From contig JAJNNY010000075.1 of NCBI GenBank assembly GCA_022453515.1, forward strand, positions 98,538 through 162,537: DNA of 64,000 bases, written 5' to 3'. The notes beneath the pieces are model-generated. The model saw only the letters and a program-made list of their open reading frames with translations, did no database searches and had not been told where the DNA came from. Within the stretch, counting starts at the first letter, position 1. Each line of letters opens with the position of its first letter. Shown piece by piece: positions 1-10,186 of the stretch. A program made the position numbers and the translations under genes. The DNA is from Astrocystis sublimbata. Lineage: Eukaryota > Ascomycota > Sordariomycetes > Xylariales > Xylariaceae.

Positions 1-182
1 TGCCTTGATCCCAGACAATGAGACTGCCAAACCCCCACGTTCTCGCGATAACGTGACGTCCTTGTACGAGTACACGCAGACCTGTCAGCCTCTCTCACCA
101 AAGCTGACGAAAGGTGTCTTTATGTGATCTACTACTTCACCAGCCAGTCGAGTCGTCTTGAGGATCAGCTGTGCCTCTCACG
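1..182. other. Window edge, upstream of MFS gene
   Basis: No coding frame can be supported here. It is presumably the promoter and 5' leader of the transporter gene that starts at 183. Confidence 0.5.
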
Positions 183-1996
183 ATGCCTGCGCAATCGCCA
201 CCTGGCGAGCAGTACGGCGACGATGACTTCGCTGAGAGCGTCGAGCGAACACCCTTACTTCCTGCAGCTCCAAAGTCAAGCTCAAGCGCAACCGGCTCTC
301 ACACTCACGGAACAGGGCATCAAGAGATTGTTTCGCCAATCGAGCCGCGAATAGATGCGGTGCCAATACTTCAGAGACCAGGCGTCATTATTGTCATTTT
401 GTACATCATCGTGTTTGTCGCCTCGGCGTCGGGCGGCTTCCAAAACATATCTATGACCAGGATCTTCGAGGATATATTGTGTCGCCGATATTACAACCGG
501 GGTAACGATGAGCCTATCGATGAAGAGATGTGCAAGATTGATGCCATTCAGTCTGATCTCGCCTACCTCTTCGCTATCCAATTTTCGCTTAACGCTGGCG
601 TAAGCGTGCTGACTGCCCTGCCGTGGGGTATTGCGGCGGACAAGTAAGTCTGAATATATGTCGCCTGTTGACTGTCCATGGGCTGACTGCTCTTAGAATT
701 GGGCGACGCGTTATTTTCGCAATAGGTTTGATTGGCATGGGTATGGCGTTGTTGTGGATTATGGTCGTCGGATGGTTCTCACAAACGTTGTCGCCGCGTA
801 TGGTCTGGCTCTCCCCAATCGCATACCTTTTAGGCGGTGGCAACCCAGTCCTGCTTGCGACCATCAATAGTATGGTAGTTGATATAGTGCCAGAGTCTGA
901 GAGGTACCTAACTCATTGATTGCTACTGACTGTCCGAGGGAATACTGCTGACATTCGACATTCTAGGTCAGGTAGCTTCATGCGAGTCCACGGCGCGAGC
1001 ATGGTGGGCAACCTCATCTCGCCCGCTCTAGCCTCGATCTTGATGGCTTCGACTGGCCCTTGGCCACCGATCACCTTGGCCTTTTTCCTAACTACGCTGC
1101 CAGCATTCGCCATCTTCCTGATTCCAGAGACCTTGAAACTCAAGAGACAAAGTGATGATAATGGATTAAGTGGCGGTAGAACTTTCAAAGCAGATCTGGC
1201 CGAGACTCTTCGTGAGCTGAAGAAATCCGTCACGATATTCAGCTCCACGTCAACGATCATCATCTTGCTCATTACCATGCTGCAGCTATCACTCGTGCAA
1301 TCTACTTTGCAGTTCCTTAGCCAGTTCGCTTCAAAGCGTTACCATATTCCTATCGCGCAGACAGGCTAGTAAGTTCTCTTCGGAATTGCCCTGTCGTTAT
1401 TCTTGAGCTCACAAGAGTTCTGCTATAGTATCCAATCGACATACGGCGCCGCCTTCATCGCCGTTTCATTCTTCATCCTGCCCTTTGTATCATCGGCAGT
1501 TTTACGGCCGGGCGCACCAGCTTTCCTACGTATCCACGACGACAAGCGACGCGATTTAGTATTCTCTCGGGCCTCATACCTCGTCTCGACAGTGGCAGCA
1601 TTCATCCTGGGACTCTCCACATCGCTGCCCATGTTTATCTTTGGGCTCACCATCCTCGCATTCGGCGCTTCGGGTGAAGGGTTCCTTAAAAGTATAGCGA
1701 CGCTCTATGTCACGACTACACAACGGACGCGGCTATTCACGATCCTAGGCCTCGCGGCATTTGCAAGTGACCTGTGGGTTTCGCCGGCACTCGCGGCGTT
1801 GTTCTCGCTTGGTATGCGACTTGGTGGCATTTGGATTGGGCTGCCATACTTTGGCCTGTCTGTCCTATGCGTGGTGATGTTTTCTCTGTCGCTCTTCTTG
1901 GATCTCCCTTCTTCTCCTATGGCTAGCGAAGAATCTGATTTTGACGAGACATTAGACGTGGAATCTAGACATATTAGAAATAGACAGGCAGCATAA
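183..1996 (+). CDS. Major facilitator superfamily (MFS) transporter
   Basis: A polytopic membrane transporter of 545 residues, probably exchanging or effluxing a small solute at a cell membrane; the substrate is unknown. Exons are 183-643, 697-903, 967-1368 and 1429-1996; introns of 53, 63 and 60 bp all have GT-AG ends and the joined frame stays open. The first ATG in frame is at 183. A polar head of about 65 residues, rich in Ser and Pro, precedes about twelve hydrophobic segments. The family loop motif (GIAADKIGRR) is assembled across the first splice junction, between helices 2 and 3, and a large hydrophilic loop separates the two halves (residues about 295-330). The tail is acidic. It converges on the hydrolase gene at 2136, 139 bp away. 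MFS membership is clear; any specific role would be guesswork. Confidence 0.85.
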
Positions 1997-2135
1997 TAAG
2001 TTTCAATCAATCAAAGGTGTCCAGACCACAAACACAAGTGTGAAAATTGACAATTGTTGGTGCAAATAAGCTTCTGGAATACATTCGCGTCTACACTATG
2101 GTGCTCTTGTAGGTGGCTGGCTCACTTTGACCAAA

Positions 2136-3204
2136 TCAATTCGAGAGGAAGTCTCCCACTAGCTGAATGAACCGCTCCCGTTCCTCAAAATGGGACATAT
2201 GACTCGCGTTTTCTAGCGTTACCCATTTCACCTTGGGGATGTGCTTGAACCACGGTTGCACGCACTGGTCCGTCGCTTCATCGTATCTTCCGTTTAGGAG
2301 AAGCGTCTCTGCCTCGATTTTGTGAGCCTCTCTCCACCCCTCCCAGTCTTTGAATGAGCCTACGATCACGAATTCCGAGGGTCCTTGCCTTTAGAGTAGT
2401 GTCAGAAAATTGTTATACGACCTCGAACTCTTCAACCACCGTAGCTCAATGTCTAATTGAGGAAAGATGGGTTGCTACCGAGGCATAAATGGGTAGGTAC
2501 GTTAAAGGGGCGTGCGAAAGAGATCATACTCACATAGTATGGTAAACGGAAGGATCATCCTTGAGATTCTTGAAAGCGCACACAACATCATCAGGATACG
2601 TTTCAAGTCGGCAGACATGGCGCTTGTAGAACTCCTGGGCCGCAGTCTCGAACTCCTCGCTATCATGATCGCCTCTCTTATCGCACTCCTCCAGCGTCGT
2701 CCGCGCTGGTTCCGGCAACGCCGCCAACAGCTGTCGAGCGCCCTGGGCCAGAAGAGGAATACTCGCCGGCGCTCCCGCCAGGACGAGTTTCTGGAGCCCC
2801 ATCGGCCGAAGAGAGGCGTAGGAGCCGCCGAGCATGCCGCCCCAGCTCTGTCCGATGAGATGAAACCCCTTGGTCCGCAGCTGCAGATTGTCGACGAGGT
2901 TATCGAGCTCCTGCATGAAGAGCTCAAAGGTCCAGAAGGTTGTGTCGCCGGCTTTCTCTCGGAGGTGCGTGGAGCGGCCGCAGCCGATCTGGTCGTAGAA
3001 GACGACGGGAATGCTGTATTTCTCGTATATGTCGATGAGAGGAGACAGGTACTCGTGACCGGCTCCGGGACCGCCGTGGAGGGCCACGAGGACTGGGCCG
3101 GGGTGGGATTCAGGATTGCCGTATATCTTGTACCATGTCTTGCACGGCTTACCTGCCCCGGGCGCGTCGAAAGCCACCTCGCCTTCATGGGGAGATGAGG
3201 TCAT
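2136..3204 (-). CDS. Proline iminopeptidase-like alpha/beta hydrolase (S33)
   Basis: A 307-residue soluble hydrolase that probably removes N-terminal amino acids (proline iminopeptidase or L-amino acid amidase type). Two exons, 2534-3204 and 2136-2388, flank a 145-bp intron (donor GTGAGT, acceptor AAAG). The oxyanion-hole motif HGGPGAGHEY lies at residues about 43-52, the nucleophile elbow GQSWGG puts the catalytic Ser at residue 120, and the C-terminal exon supplies a candidate Asp (GRYDEATD) and His (ENASHMSHFEE). These fit family S33. There is no signal peptide, so it is probably cytosolic. The start at 3204 follows a short upstream open stretch with no other ATG that improves the model. 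Large frames on the opposite strand are shadows of its GC-rich codons. Its natural substrate cannot be told from sequence. Confidence 0.88.
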
Positions 3205-4290
3205 GGCTGTGTAGGTATGTAGCCTTATGTAAAACACAGGCTTTTAGCAGATCAATTTGAAGAGCACACTTGCAAATATGGAATGCCAACAGAGCCTTGA
3301 AACTAATCTTGCTCCTATTAACGAGGCCTGTTTTGATAACGTATGAGGGGCTTTCTTTGTCCCTAGATAAAGTTGTGTTATAACAAAGCTCAAGAACAAT
3401 ACAACAGCTCATGAGTTTGCGGGGAAAGGGGAAGGTCGACCATCTAACTGCCTTACCTTTCGACCTGTCTGATTCCAAAGGCGCGTTGGTAACACTGCAT
3501 GAACTAATTGACATATTGTTCTGCTACTGGATCGTTCTGATATGCAAGACACCTCACTGTTACATGGCCGAGACCGATCAACAAACAATACAGATACAGA
3601 ACCACGGATGTGGTTCAGATGTCTGGGTATAAGTCGGCGATACGCATGCAGGGAGACAAGAAGCCTAGCTGTTCGGCTACAACGACATAGTCGAAATCAC
3701 GAGGATGACAGCCCGTCTGGATTGCAAAATATAGTGCATGCTGTACTTGTCTTCGAGAAACAGACAAGACGCTGGTCGCTGGTCCAGGGTATCATTGTTT
3801 TATCGAGACTGAATCATGTACCGCTTCCGTGGCACACTCTACCTCTAGGTAGGTACTGGTCAGATGATCATTTGGGCTGCTGCAAGGTCTGCGGTCCTGG
3901 AAGAGCGAGAGTTTCATTTTGACTATCACTCTGATTCATCGCTTCGGGATTTCGGTTCCCTTTACTTCATTTTGCGACATATAGCTCTTGCCTACCGAGG
4001 TCTCGGGGACCTTGTTCAATGAGGGAGGACGGTCGTCACAAAGTTTGAACTCCCACGTTGGTTTCCCTCACTTGGAGAACACAGAGGATTGTCTGAACCG
4101 TCCGGAACTGGGAACAATGCTTTCATCATGTATTCTTAGTTGCAGCTCATTCTTGTTGCTCTGTGTTTTCTGCTGTGGTTTCTGGTGCTGGCAGACACCA
4201 ACCACAACTGAGGAGTCCAACTGGATTATTGTCGTGTTTGGTGCCGTGGTGATATGCAACGTATTTAGGCGGTTTGGACCAAGTCCTACT

Positions 4291-4321
4291 TCAAGGACCT
4301 AGTCAAGGACCTGGTCAAGGA
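4291..4321. repeat. 12-bp tandem repeat, 2.6 copies
   Basis: The unit TCAAGGACCTRG occurs at 4291-4302 and 4303-4314, with a partial third copy to 4321. It is a minor microsatellite-like feature with no evident role. Confidence 0.7.
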
Positions 4322-4918
4322 GAGAGGAGGACGACCTTACTTAGAGGACCCCGCCCTAGATGATACCTAGGAGGAGGGGTTAGCGGGGAGGGCGAAATGC
4401 CTACACCCTCAATATGTTTTGCGATAGCATGTTCGATACATCCAGCATAGTTTGTTAATAAATAACAATAGGTAGACACTAAGTGATTCGAATACTGTCC
4501 AGCTGAAGTGCTCTTATTTACTGGTATTATCTAAAGTCAGTACCTAGGGGGCTAGGTAACGCTTTCGTTGCATTGAGGAAGGAGGGGCACTATGGGTGGG
4601 TCTGCAGTAGGTAGCTTTAGCGGCGTAGGTTAGGTGAGAGTCCGTTGTGATAACAATCCGATATGGAGGTCAGTCGGTGTACACGTACACGTACCTACTA
4701 GTCCCACCCCGCTACGTGCGACAGGACGACCACCTCCCCCAAGAAAGGGGCGGTCGGTACGCAGGTAACCAAATCTCTCTCAAAGAGGAACCGACAAAAG
4801 CAAAGAACACTTGACGCCTCCTCGTCACCGAAGACACCTTAGAACCACCCATCAGATCATATACCTACAGCATACCTCATATCCTGCCCCGCGAAAAAAG
4901 AAAAAGGAGAGACACACA

Positions 4919-4926
4919 TATAAATA
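4919..4926 (+). promoter_or_regulatory. TATA-like box upstream of UMP kinase
   Basis: TATAAATA lies 33 bp before the ATG of the UMP kinase gene, in an A-rich leader. It matches a TATA consensus, but the short distance to the ATG means it could equally be leader sequence. Confidence 0.3.
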
Positions 4927-4958
4927 TACCTAGTGAGGAGATCTCAAGCCAAAAAAAC

Positions 4959-5621
4959 ATGCCAGCCATCGACGACCTCAAGAGCCGCACGTCGCCCGTC
5001 TTCTCGGCCGACGACGTGACGGTGCTCTTCGTGCTCGGCGGCCCCGGCGCCGGCAAGGGCACGCAGTGCGAGCGCCTCGTGGCCGCCTACGGCTTCACCC
5101 ACCTATCGGCCGGCGACCTGCTGCGCGCCGAGCAGAACCGCGCCGGGTCGCAGTACGGCGAGCTGATCAAGGACTACATCAAGGACGGGCTGATCGTGCC
5201 CATGGAGGTGACGATCGCGCTGCTCGAGAACGCCATGCGCGACGCCATGTCCTCGTCCTCCTCCGCCACCTCGACGTCAAAGAAGGACAAGTTCCTCATC
5301 GACGGGTTCCCGCGCAAGTTCGACCAGGCCGTCAAGTTCGAGGAGGCCGTGTGCCCGGCGCAGTTCGTGCTCTTCTACGACTGTCCCGAGGAGGAGATGG
5401 AGCGCCGCCTGCTCGAGCGCGGCAAGACGAGCGGCCGCGAAGACGACAACGCCGAGAGCATCCGCAAGCGCTTCCGCACCTTCATCGAGACCAGCATGCC
5501 CGTCGTCGACTACTACGAGAAGCAGGACAAGGTCGTCCGCCTGAAGGCCAACATGAAGCCCGACGACGTGTACGCCGCCACGCAGAAGGAGCTCGTCAAG
5601 AGATTAGGGGAGAACTTTTGA
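4959..5621 (+). CDS. URA6: UMP/CMP kinase (uridylate kinase)
   Basis: A single-exon, 220-residue nucleoside monophosphate kinase that transfers phosphate from ATP to UMP or CMP in pyrimidine nucleotide synthesis. The P-loop GGPGAGKGTQ is at residues 27-36. The NMP-binding segment (THLSAGDLLRAE), the signature DGFPRK (about residue 112) and the LID-side arginines (RLLERGKTSGREDDN) follow in the usual order. The short LID is typical of the URA6/UMP-CMP kinase branch rather than long-LID adenylate kinases. A Ser/Thr-rich insert at about residues 95-107 looks like a lineage-specific loop. Third positions are almost all G or C, more extreme than its neighbours, which produces a long shadow frame at 5066-5650. 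The ATG at 4959 follows a run of A residues. It converges on eIF3m. Confidence 0.93.
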   Translation: MPAIDDLKSRTSPVFSADDVTVLFVLGGPGAGKGTQCERLVAAYGFTHLSAGDLLRAEQNRAGSQYGELIKDYIKDGLIVPMEVTIALLENAMRDAMSSSSSATSTSKKDKFLIDGFPRKFDQAVKFEEAVCPAQFVLFYDCPEEEMERRLLERGKTSGREDDNAESIRKRFRTFIETSMPVVDYYEKQDKVVRLKANMKPDDVYAATQKELVKRLGENF

Positions 5622-6270
5622 GAGAGAACGAGAACGAGAACGAGAAATAAATAAATAAACAAGCAAGCAAGAGTGCAAGAGTGCAAGTGACGAGACGATC
5701 GTGTGGTGGTAGAGGATGTGGATCGAACGGTGCTGTCAGAGAAAGGAACAAGAATTGCCGTGGTAGAGCGCAATCGAGCAGAGAGCAGACAACAACGGTA
5801 GACAGACTTCCCATAAGATTCGAGATAGAGAAAGTATTCCCACGTGTAACATTGTAATAGTTAGGTTACTCATGTCATAGATGGCGTTTCACGATTCCAC
5901 CGTACATAGACTTGGACAGAATTCCACATCGCTTTTTTGCTTCAAACTCTGGTGTTTTATTTCTACTTTAAATCCCAGCCCCATCCTCTAGGTATACTTC
6001 GTGGGTGGAAGTCCGACAGCGGTCGCGATGAGATGGTAAGCGACCTTCTACATGGAATGCGGCCTTCTCGTTTTCGGGGAAGTGGAGAGGGAATATGGTA
6101 TATCTTGGCATATCACCCCCGCGATGCCGCGTTCCAAACTCGCATAATTCATTACAACATAAGCCTTTTTTCCACATCGCCATGCCATACGCCGAATGAC
6201 CTTCCCTATGCAATCGGCCCGAGCCGAGAACCGAAAAAGGCGAAGAGAAAAGAGGGAAGATATCAATCGT
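5622..6270. other. Convergent 3' intergenic region
   Basis: About 650 bp between the ends of the UMP kinase and eIF3m genes. It holds simple repeats just after the UMP kinase stop and presumably both polyadenylation regions. No gene is seen. Confidence 0.6.
5623..5688. repeat. Compound microsatellite after UMP kinase stop
   Basis: Four short arrays follow each other directly after the stop codon: GAGAAC units, AAAT units, CAAG units, and two copies of GAGTGCAA. They lie in the expected 3' untranslated region. Such arrays vary in length between strains. Confidence 0.75.
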
Positions 6271-7671
6271 CTAGTCGTCATCGTCGGTTCGCTCCTTTCG
6301 TTGCGGGGCGCGTTCGCTCCGGTCACCGCCGCGGTCTCCCCTGTCACCTCCGCGTCGCCGGTCCCCAGGTCCGGAGACGCTGCTGTTCGCTAGCTTCCGC
6401 TCAACCTCCTCCAGATCGCGCTTCTTCTGGTTCTCGAGGCCTTGCTGCTCCTTACGGAGTGTAGCGGTCACCTTGACCAGTGTCTCTCTCCATGTGTCGA
6501 CAAGGTCGCCCAGTTGGCGCCATTGCTTCTCGCCGAAGACTCTGTATGTGGTTCGATGTACGAGGAACACCTTCTTCTGCTGCGACATCCTGCCCTCGAC
6601 GAGTTGAGCACGGATGACGTCGATTATCCATAACTCGACGTCCTCGGCGGGGATCTGCAGTGCCGATATAATGTCGTCGTAAGGGATCTCGCGGGTTGAT
6701 GATCGGGCAGCCAGCGAGGCGAATGTGAGTAGCCGCATCTTTGTCTGCATCTTGTCAAGGTCCAGATGCTCCTTCTCAACCCAACCCTCGTGCTCTTCCC
6801 GGAACTGATTGTAGTCCTCCAAGTCCTTCTCGGCGAATACTGTCAACAGCTCCCAGTAGACGGGGTGGGTCTCGGAAAGCGCTTGTACACAGGGGACGTT
6901 GAGGAGGTCTGCGAAGTCGAATTGCGAGGGCGCAAGAAGGGCGGCCTTGAGGGCGCGCAGTGCGATCGCTTGGGCGTCAGCGTCCTTAACCTGAGCCTCA
7001 TCGACGGTGCGCAGCGCCTTCAATATGTACTGATAAGATGTGCTGTCGTGGCAATCCTGTCAGAAACCAAAAGCAGAACATGTGCGACAGACACACTGGT
7101 GGTGGTGATGGGCCACTTACTATGAGTCGCCGGATTCACGGGCTGTCTCGGCAATGGACTCGTACGCCTGTCGCTGGCTCTTGGCATCGACGTCCCACTC
7201 CTCCAGCCAGGTTTCGAGGCTCTTCAGGTAAGGCTTCAGGTTCTCGAACATGCCGTGGAGCTTGAGGAACTTGGTAATGGCCATGAAGACGTGGTATCGG
7301 AGCTGGTCGTTGGGCTGCAGCATGTTGAAGATGGTGGTGAGGGTGCTGAGGGCCAGGGCGGGGCCGTTGAGGGGCGATGAGGTGATGGGCTTTGTGAGGT
7401 TGTCGCAGACGCGGGGGAGGAACATGGAGGCATTGTCGCTCTGGAGGATGAGGTAGACGAGCAGGTTGTATGCGCCGGCGAACTCTCTCTCGGGGATGGA
7501 GTGCAGGGCCTGAGAGGCGACGATGAGCTTCTTAAGCACCTCGTCCTTCTGGCTCTTCTCGATGAGGCCCTTGACCTCGTCGCCGACGCTGAGGAAGTTG
7601 GCCATTTCCTGGGCCAACTCCTCGAAGCTGCCGTCGACGAAGACGAGCTGGGGCTGCTGGGCGGCCGCCAT
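6271..7671 (-). CDS. eIF3m: Eukaryotic translation initiation factor 3 subunit M
   Basis: A 440-residue PCI-domain subunit of eIF3, which binds the 40S ribosome during translation initiation in the cytoplasm. Exons are 7121-7671 and 6271-7042. The 78-bp intron uses donor GTAAGT and an acceptor 22 bp before another in-frame AG; only the upstream acceptor keeps the frame, adding residues YTSYQ. The N-terminal half is helical, and the PCI domain spans about residues 200-380 (EIPYDDIISALQIPAEDVEL is its winged-helix part). The C-terminus is a charged, intrinsically disordered tail rich in Arg, Gly and Asp, ending in four Asp residues. The start at 7671 sits in an ACCATGG context. The identification rests on overall resemblance to fungal eIF3m and PCI layout. 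Confidence 0.9.
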
Positions 7672-10186
7672 GGTGTCGATCGATCCGGTCGTTTCGTCGG
7701 TTTGGTGATTGGTTGGTTGGTGATAGCCTTCTCGTGGGTGCTCCTCTGTCTTGTCTTGCCTGGCGACCTGGCTCTGGCTCTGGCTTGTCGGAGCGTGGAA
7801 TGGGCAGCAAATGAGGTCGAGGTCCGGCGGGGAGCGGTCGGGATCGAAGTCCGTAGGGCCGAGCGATCGAGCTTGAATGTCCGGATTTGCTGGTTCCTGC
7901 GGATTCGGATTCGCGTGGAAGTTTGTGACTGCCCTCACCGGGAAAAAGACGCTCGGACCAGGAGGGGCAATATTCTGCTTTGCCGCTGCTGCTCAGTGCT
8001 TTGGCAAGCCGCGACTCGCCAAAAAGTTGAAACGAGGGCCCCGCAGTTGCCGCTTTTTTTCTCGTGGGTAATGGAGTTCTACATATTCCGATATTGAGCC
8101 GTGTTTTCTGGATACTTGCATGATCCAGATGCACTTATGTGTAAATCGGGACCTATCTGCAATCGAAGGTCCAATCTGGGGGTGCCCAGGTGCGCCCCCG
8201 ATGAGCAGGGGGGCTGAGAGGCCTGAGCACAATCAACGAAATTTAAGGTTGTTTGCATCGAACGACTGCATACCACTGCCACTGCACCTCGCTACTTTCG
8301 CCAACACTGTTTCGATTTCATGGTGTTGAACTCGAAGCCTTGTTTTCCTCGCCGAAATTGTATGACCATGTGTTGCTTTTGATGTGGGCGAGTACTGCGA
8401 TTCATCTTGATGCTGTACCGTCACTCGAGAAGAAAGTGATGGTCCTTCCATGAATGTTTCTGCATCTTTTGGCTACCTACTGTATGTACAGTAGTAGATG
8501 CAGTTATCATAAACACCTTGCTGCCCCCTGAGCCCTACAATCGCATCTAAGTACAATTACGCAAGCTACGTAACACTACGTGTATCACCGCCCGGTGAAC
8601 CTGGCAACTAGACATGCGGTGGAAGGACTAAATGTCCGGGTCCCCGCCCATACCTCACAAGCTACCTTTGTTAATGCTTGATAATTCAACACATAACGAG
8701 TGAATTATTATCAAAGTAGAATAGAATATAGATTAATAGTATAGAATACGATGTTTTAACTTTTAACGTTTCAATGGTAGAATTGACATAGTTATATACA
8801 TTGTCGAGTTGTTTACTAGGCAGCAAAGTAGGTGTGTGTAGCTGGGACCCGGACACTTAATGCTTCCACCGCGGGCTAGAGTGATAAGTTTAATGCTAGT
8901 GTGTTTGTCTACCAGAACAAACCCTCGCCAGCCCAAGACCCATGGGCCGATCACAGACTAGTGTGAGCTGTCAGTTAACAACATCGGACAACGTTGCAGA
9001 CAGAGGAAACATTTGAGCTAGATGTAAGATCGATATTACTCTGTAAAGAGGTGGCGTTTCCCCGTCAATCTCGTTTTGCCCTATCTATGATACATATAAT
9101 CAGCCATATCGAATACATGCAGCTCGAAACCTCTGCACGGATGAAAAGGAGAATAGTACACTGCAGTGTACTTACAACTTGATACGCAGTGGAGAAAGTC
9201 GGGAAATTCACATTCTTGGAAGGAGGCAATGTACCATGTCAGGCACCATGTAAAGCACTTCCCTGCCTATCACGAGCCAAGACGTGTGCCGGCGCTGGGG
9301 AAAAGGGTCGAGAAGGGTTAATTACACCCGTCTGATGTTCGGCTACGTCCAGTACATCAAACACTTATAGATGTACCTGCGTATAGGACTCCACCCACGT
9401 TGTTGGCAACGGGAAAAGCAAGGGACCAGGAGACGGGACGTGCTCTGGCTCGTGAATTTGGGAGGTCTGTTGCCTCAGTTGATGTATTCAGTTTATTGCC
9501 TAGATGTTTTTAAGACGGCAAGTGGCCACTCGACACGGTTACAGCGACCCAATCTGCGACTCCCTACCTCCCGCCGACGCCTACCTAACTGCAAGAAAGA
9601 AAGCCGCCCTCATTTAGCGCGACTGTGAGCCAATCATCGAAACAAAACCGAGCAGGGAACTTGTTCACCCTGAGTTCGCGCGCGACACACGCAACAGCTG
9701 TCCAATTACGTGGTAGAGGAGGCCGAGTACAAAACTGGTACCAGATACCAAGCACTTTCACCGAGGATCTATTTCATTGAGCTGTACCGCGCCGCAGGTT
9801 TCGGGCGGTCGCCATAGGTCGCCGTAGGTCGCACAATCGCCTAAGGACCGACGGGAATGATAGGGACGACTGTTGCGCGCATAGTTGTATCGCATCCCAT
9901 CGCATCGAACACCACTCGCGAATACATACAGCGCGACACTCGACGAGGTGTGGCAACCGTCTGAACGCATCTCGGCTGGACGTGTAGACGCGCCCAGTCT
10001 AAAAAAAGTCGCAGCAACCCCACCACCAAGTAATTTCGATAAAAGAGAGATGCTCCTTTTGCCTACCATCTCCCCTTTTCTCGTGCAACTGAAGCGCAAC
10101 CTGGGGGCCAAGGAAACAACATAATACACAGTAGGCCAACCAGCCAGCCTGAATTGCCGACGGGCTCATTCATCAACAGCCTCAAC
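7672..10186. other. Intergenic region, no supported gene
   Basis: About 2.5 kb between two diverging genes. An AT-rich patch lies at about 8690-8770. Short frames are scattered on both strands, without domains or consistent splice partners. The eIF3m promoter should be at its left end and that of the proline-rich gene at its right end. Confidence 0.5.

Larger units (their letters stand above)
3205..4958. other. Intergenic region, no supported gene
   Basis: About 1.75 kb between the diverging hydrolase and UMP kinase genes. Short open frames occur (for example 3988-4302) but lack splice-consistent extensions or recognisable domains. It holds a short 12-bp tandem repeat at 4291-4321 and TACCTA-type motifs. 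Both promoters must lie here. Confidence 0.5.

Noticed and set aside
2512..3198. 228-codon plus-strand frame opposite the hydrolase
   Set aside because: It mirrors the GC-rich codons of the S33 hydrolase exon and has no domain or splice partner.
3988..4302. 104-codon frame with a Cys/Phe-rich hydrophobic stretch
   Set aside because: It runs into a simple tandem repeat, lacks a signal-peptide layout or homologous features, and starts with no supporting context.
5066..5650. 194-codon frame overlapping the UMP kinase
   Set aside because: It is an Arg/Ala/Gly-rich shadow caused by G/C-ending codons of the real gene.
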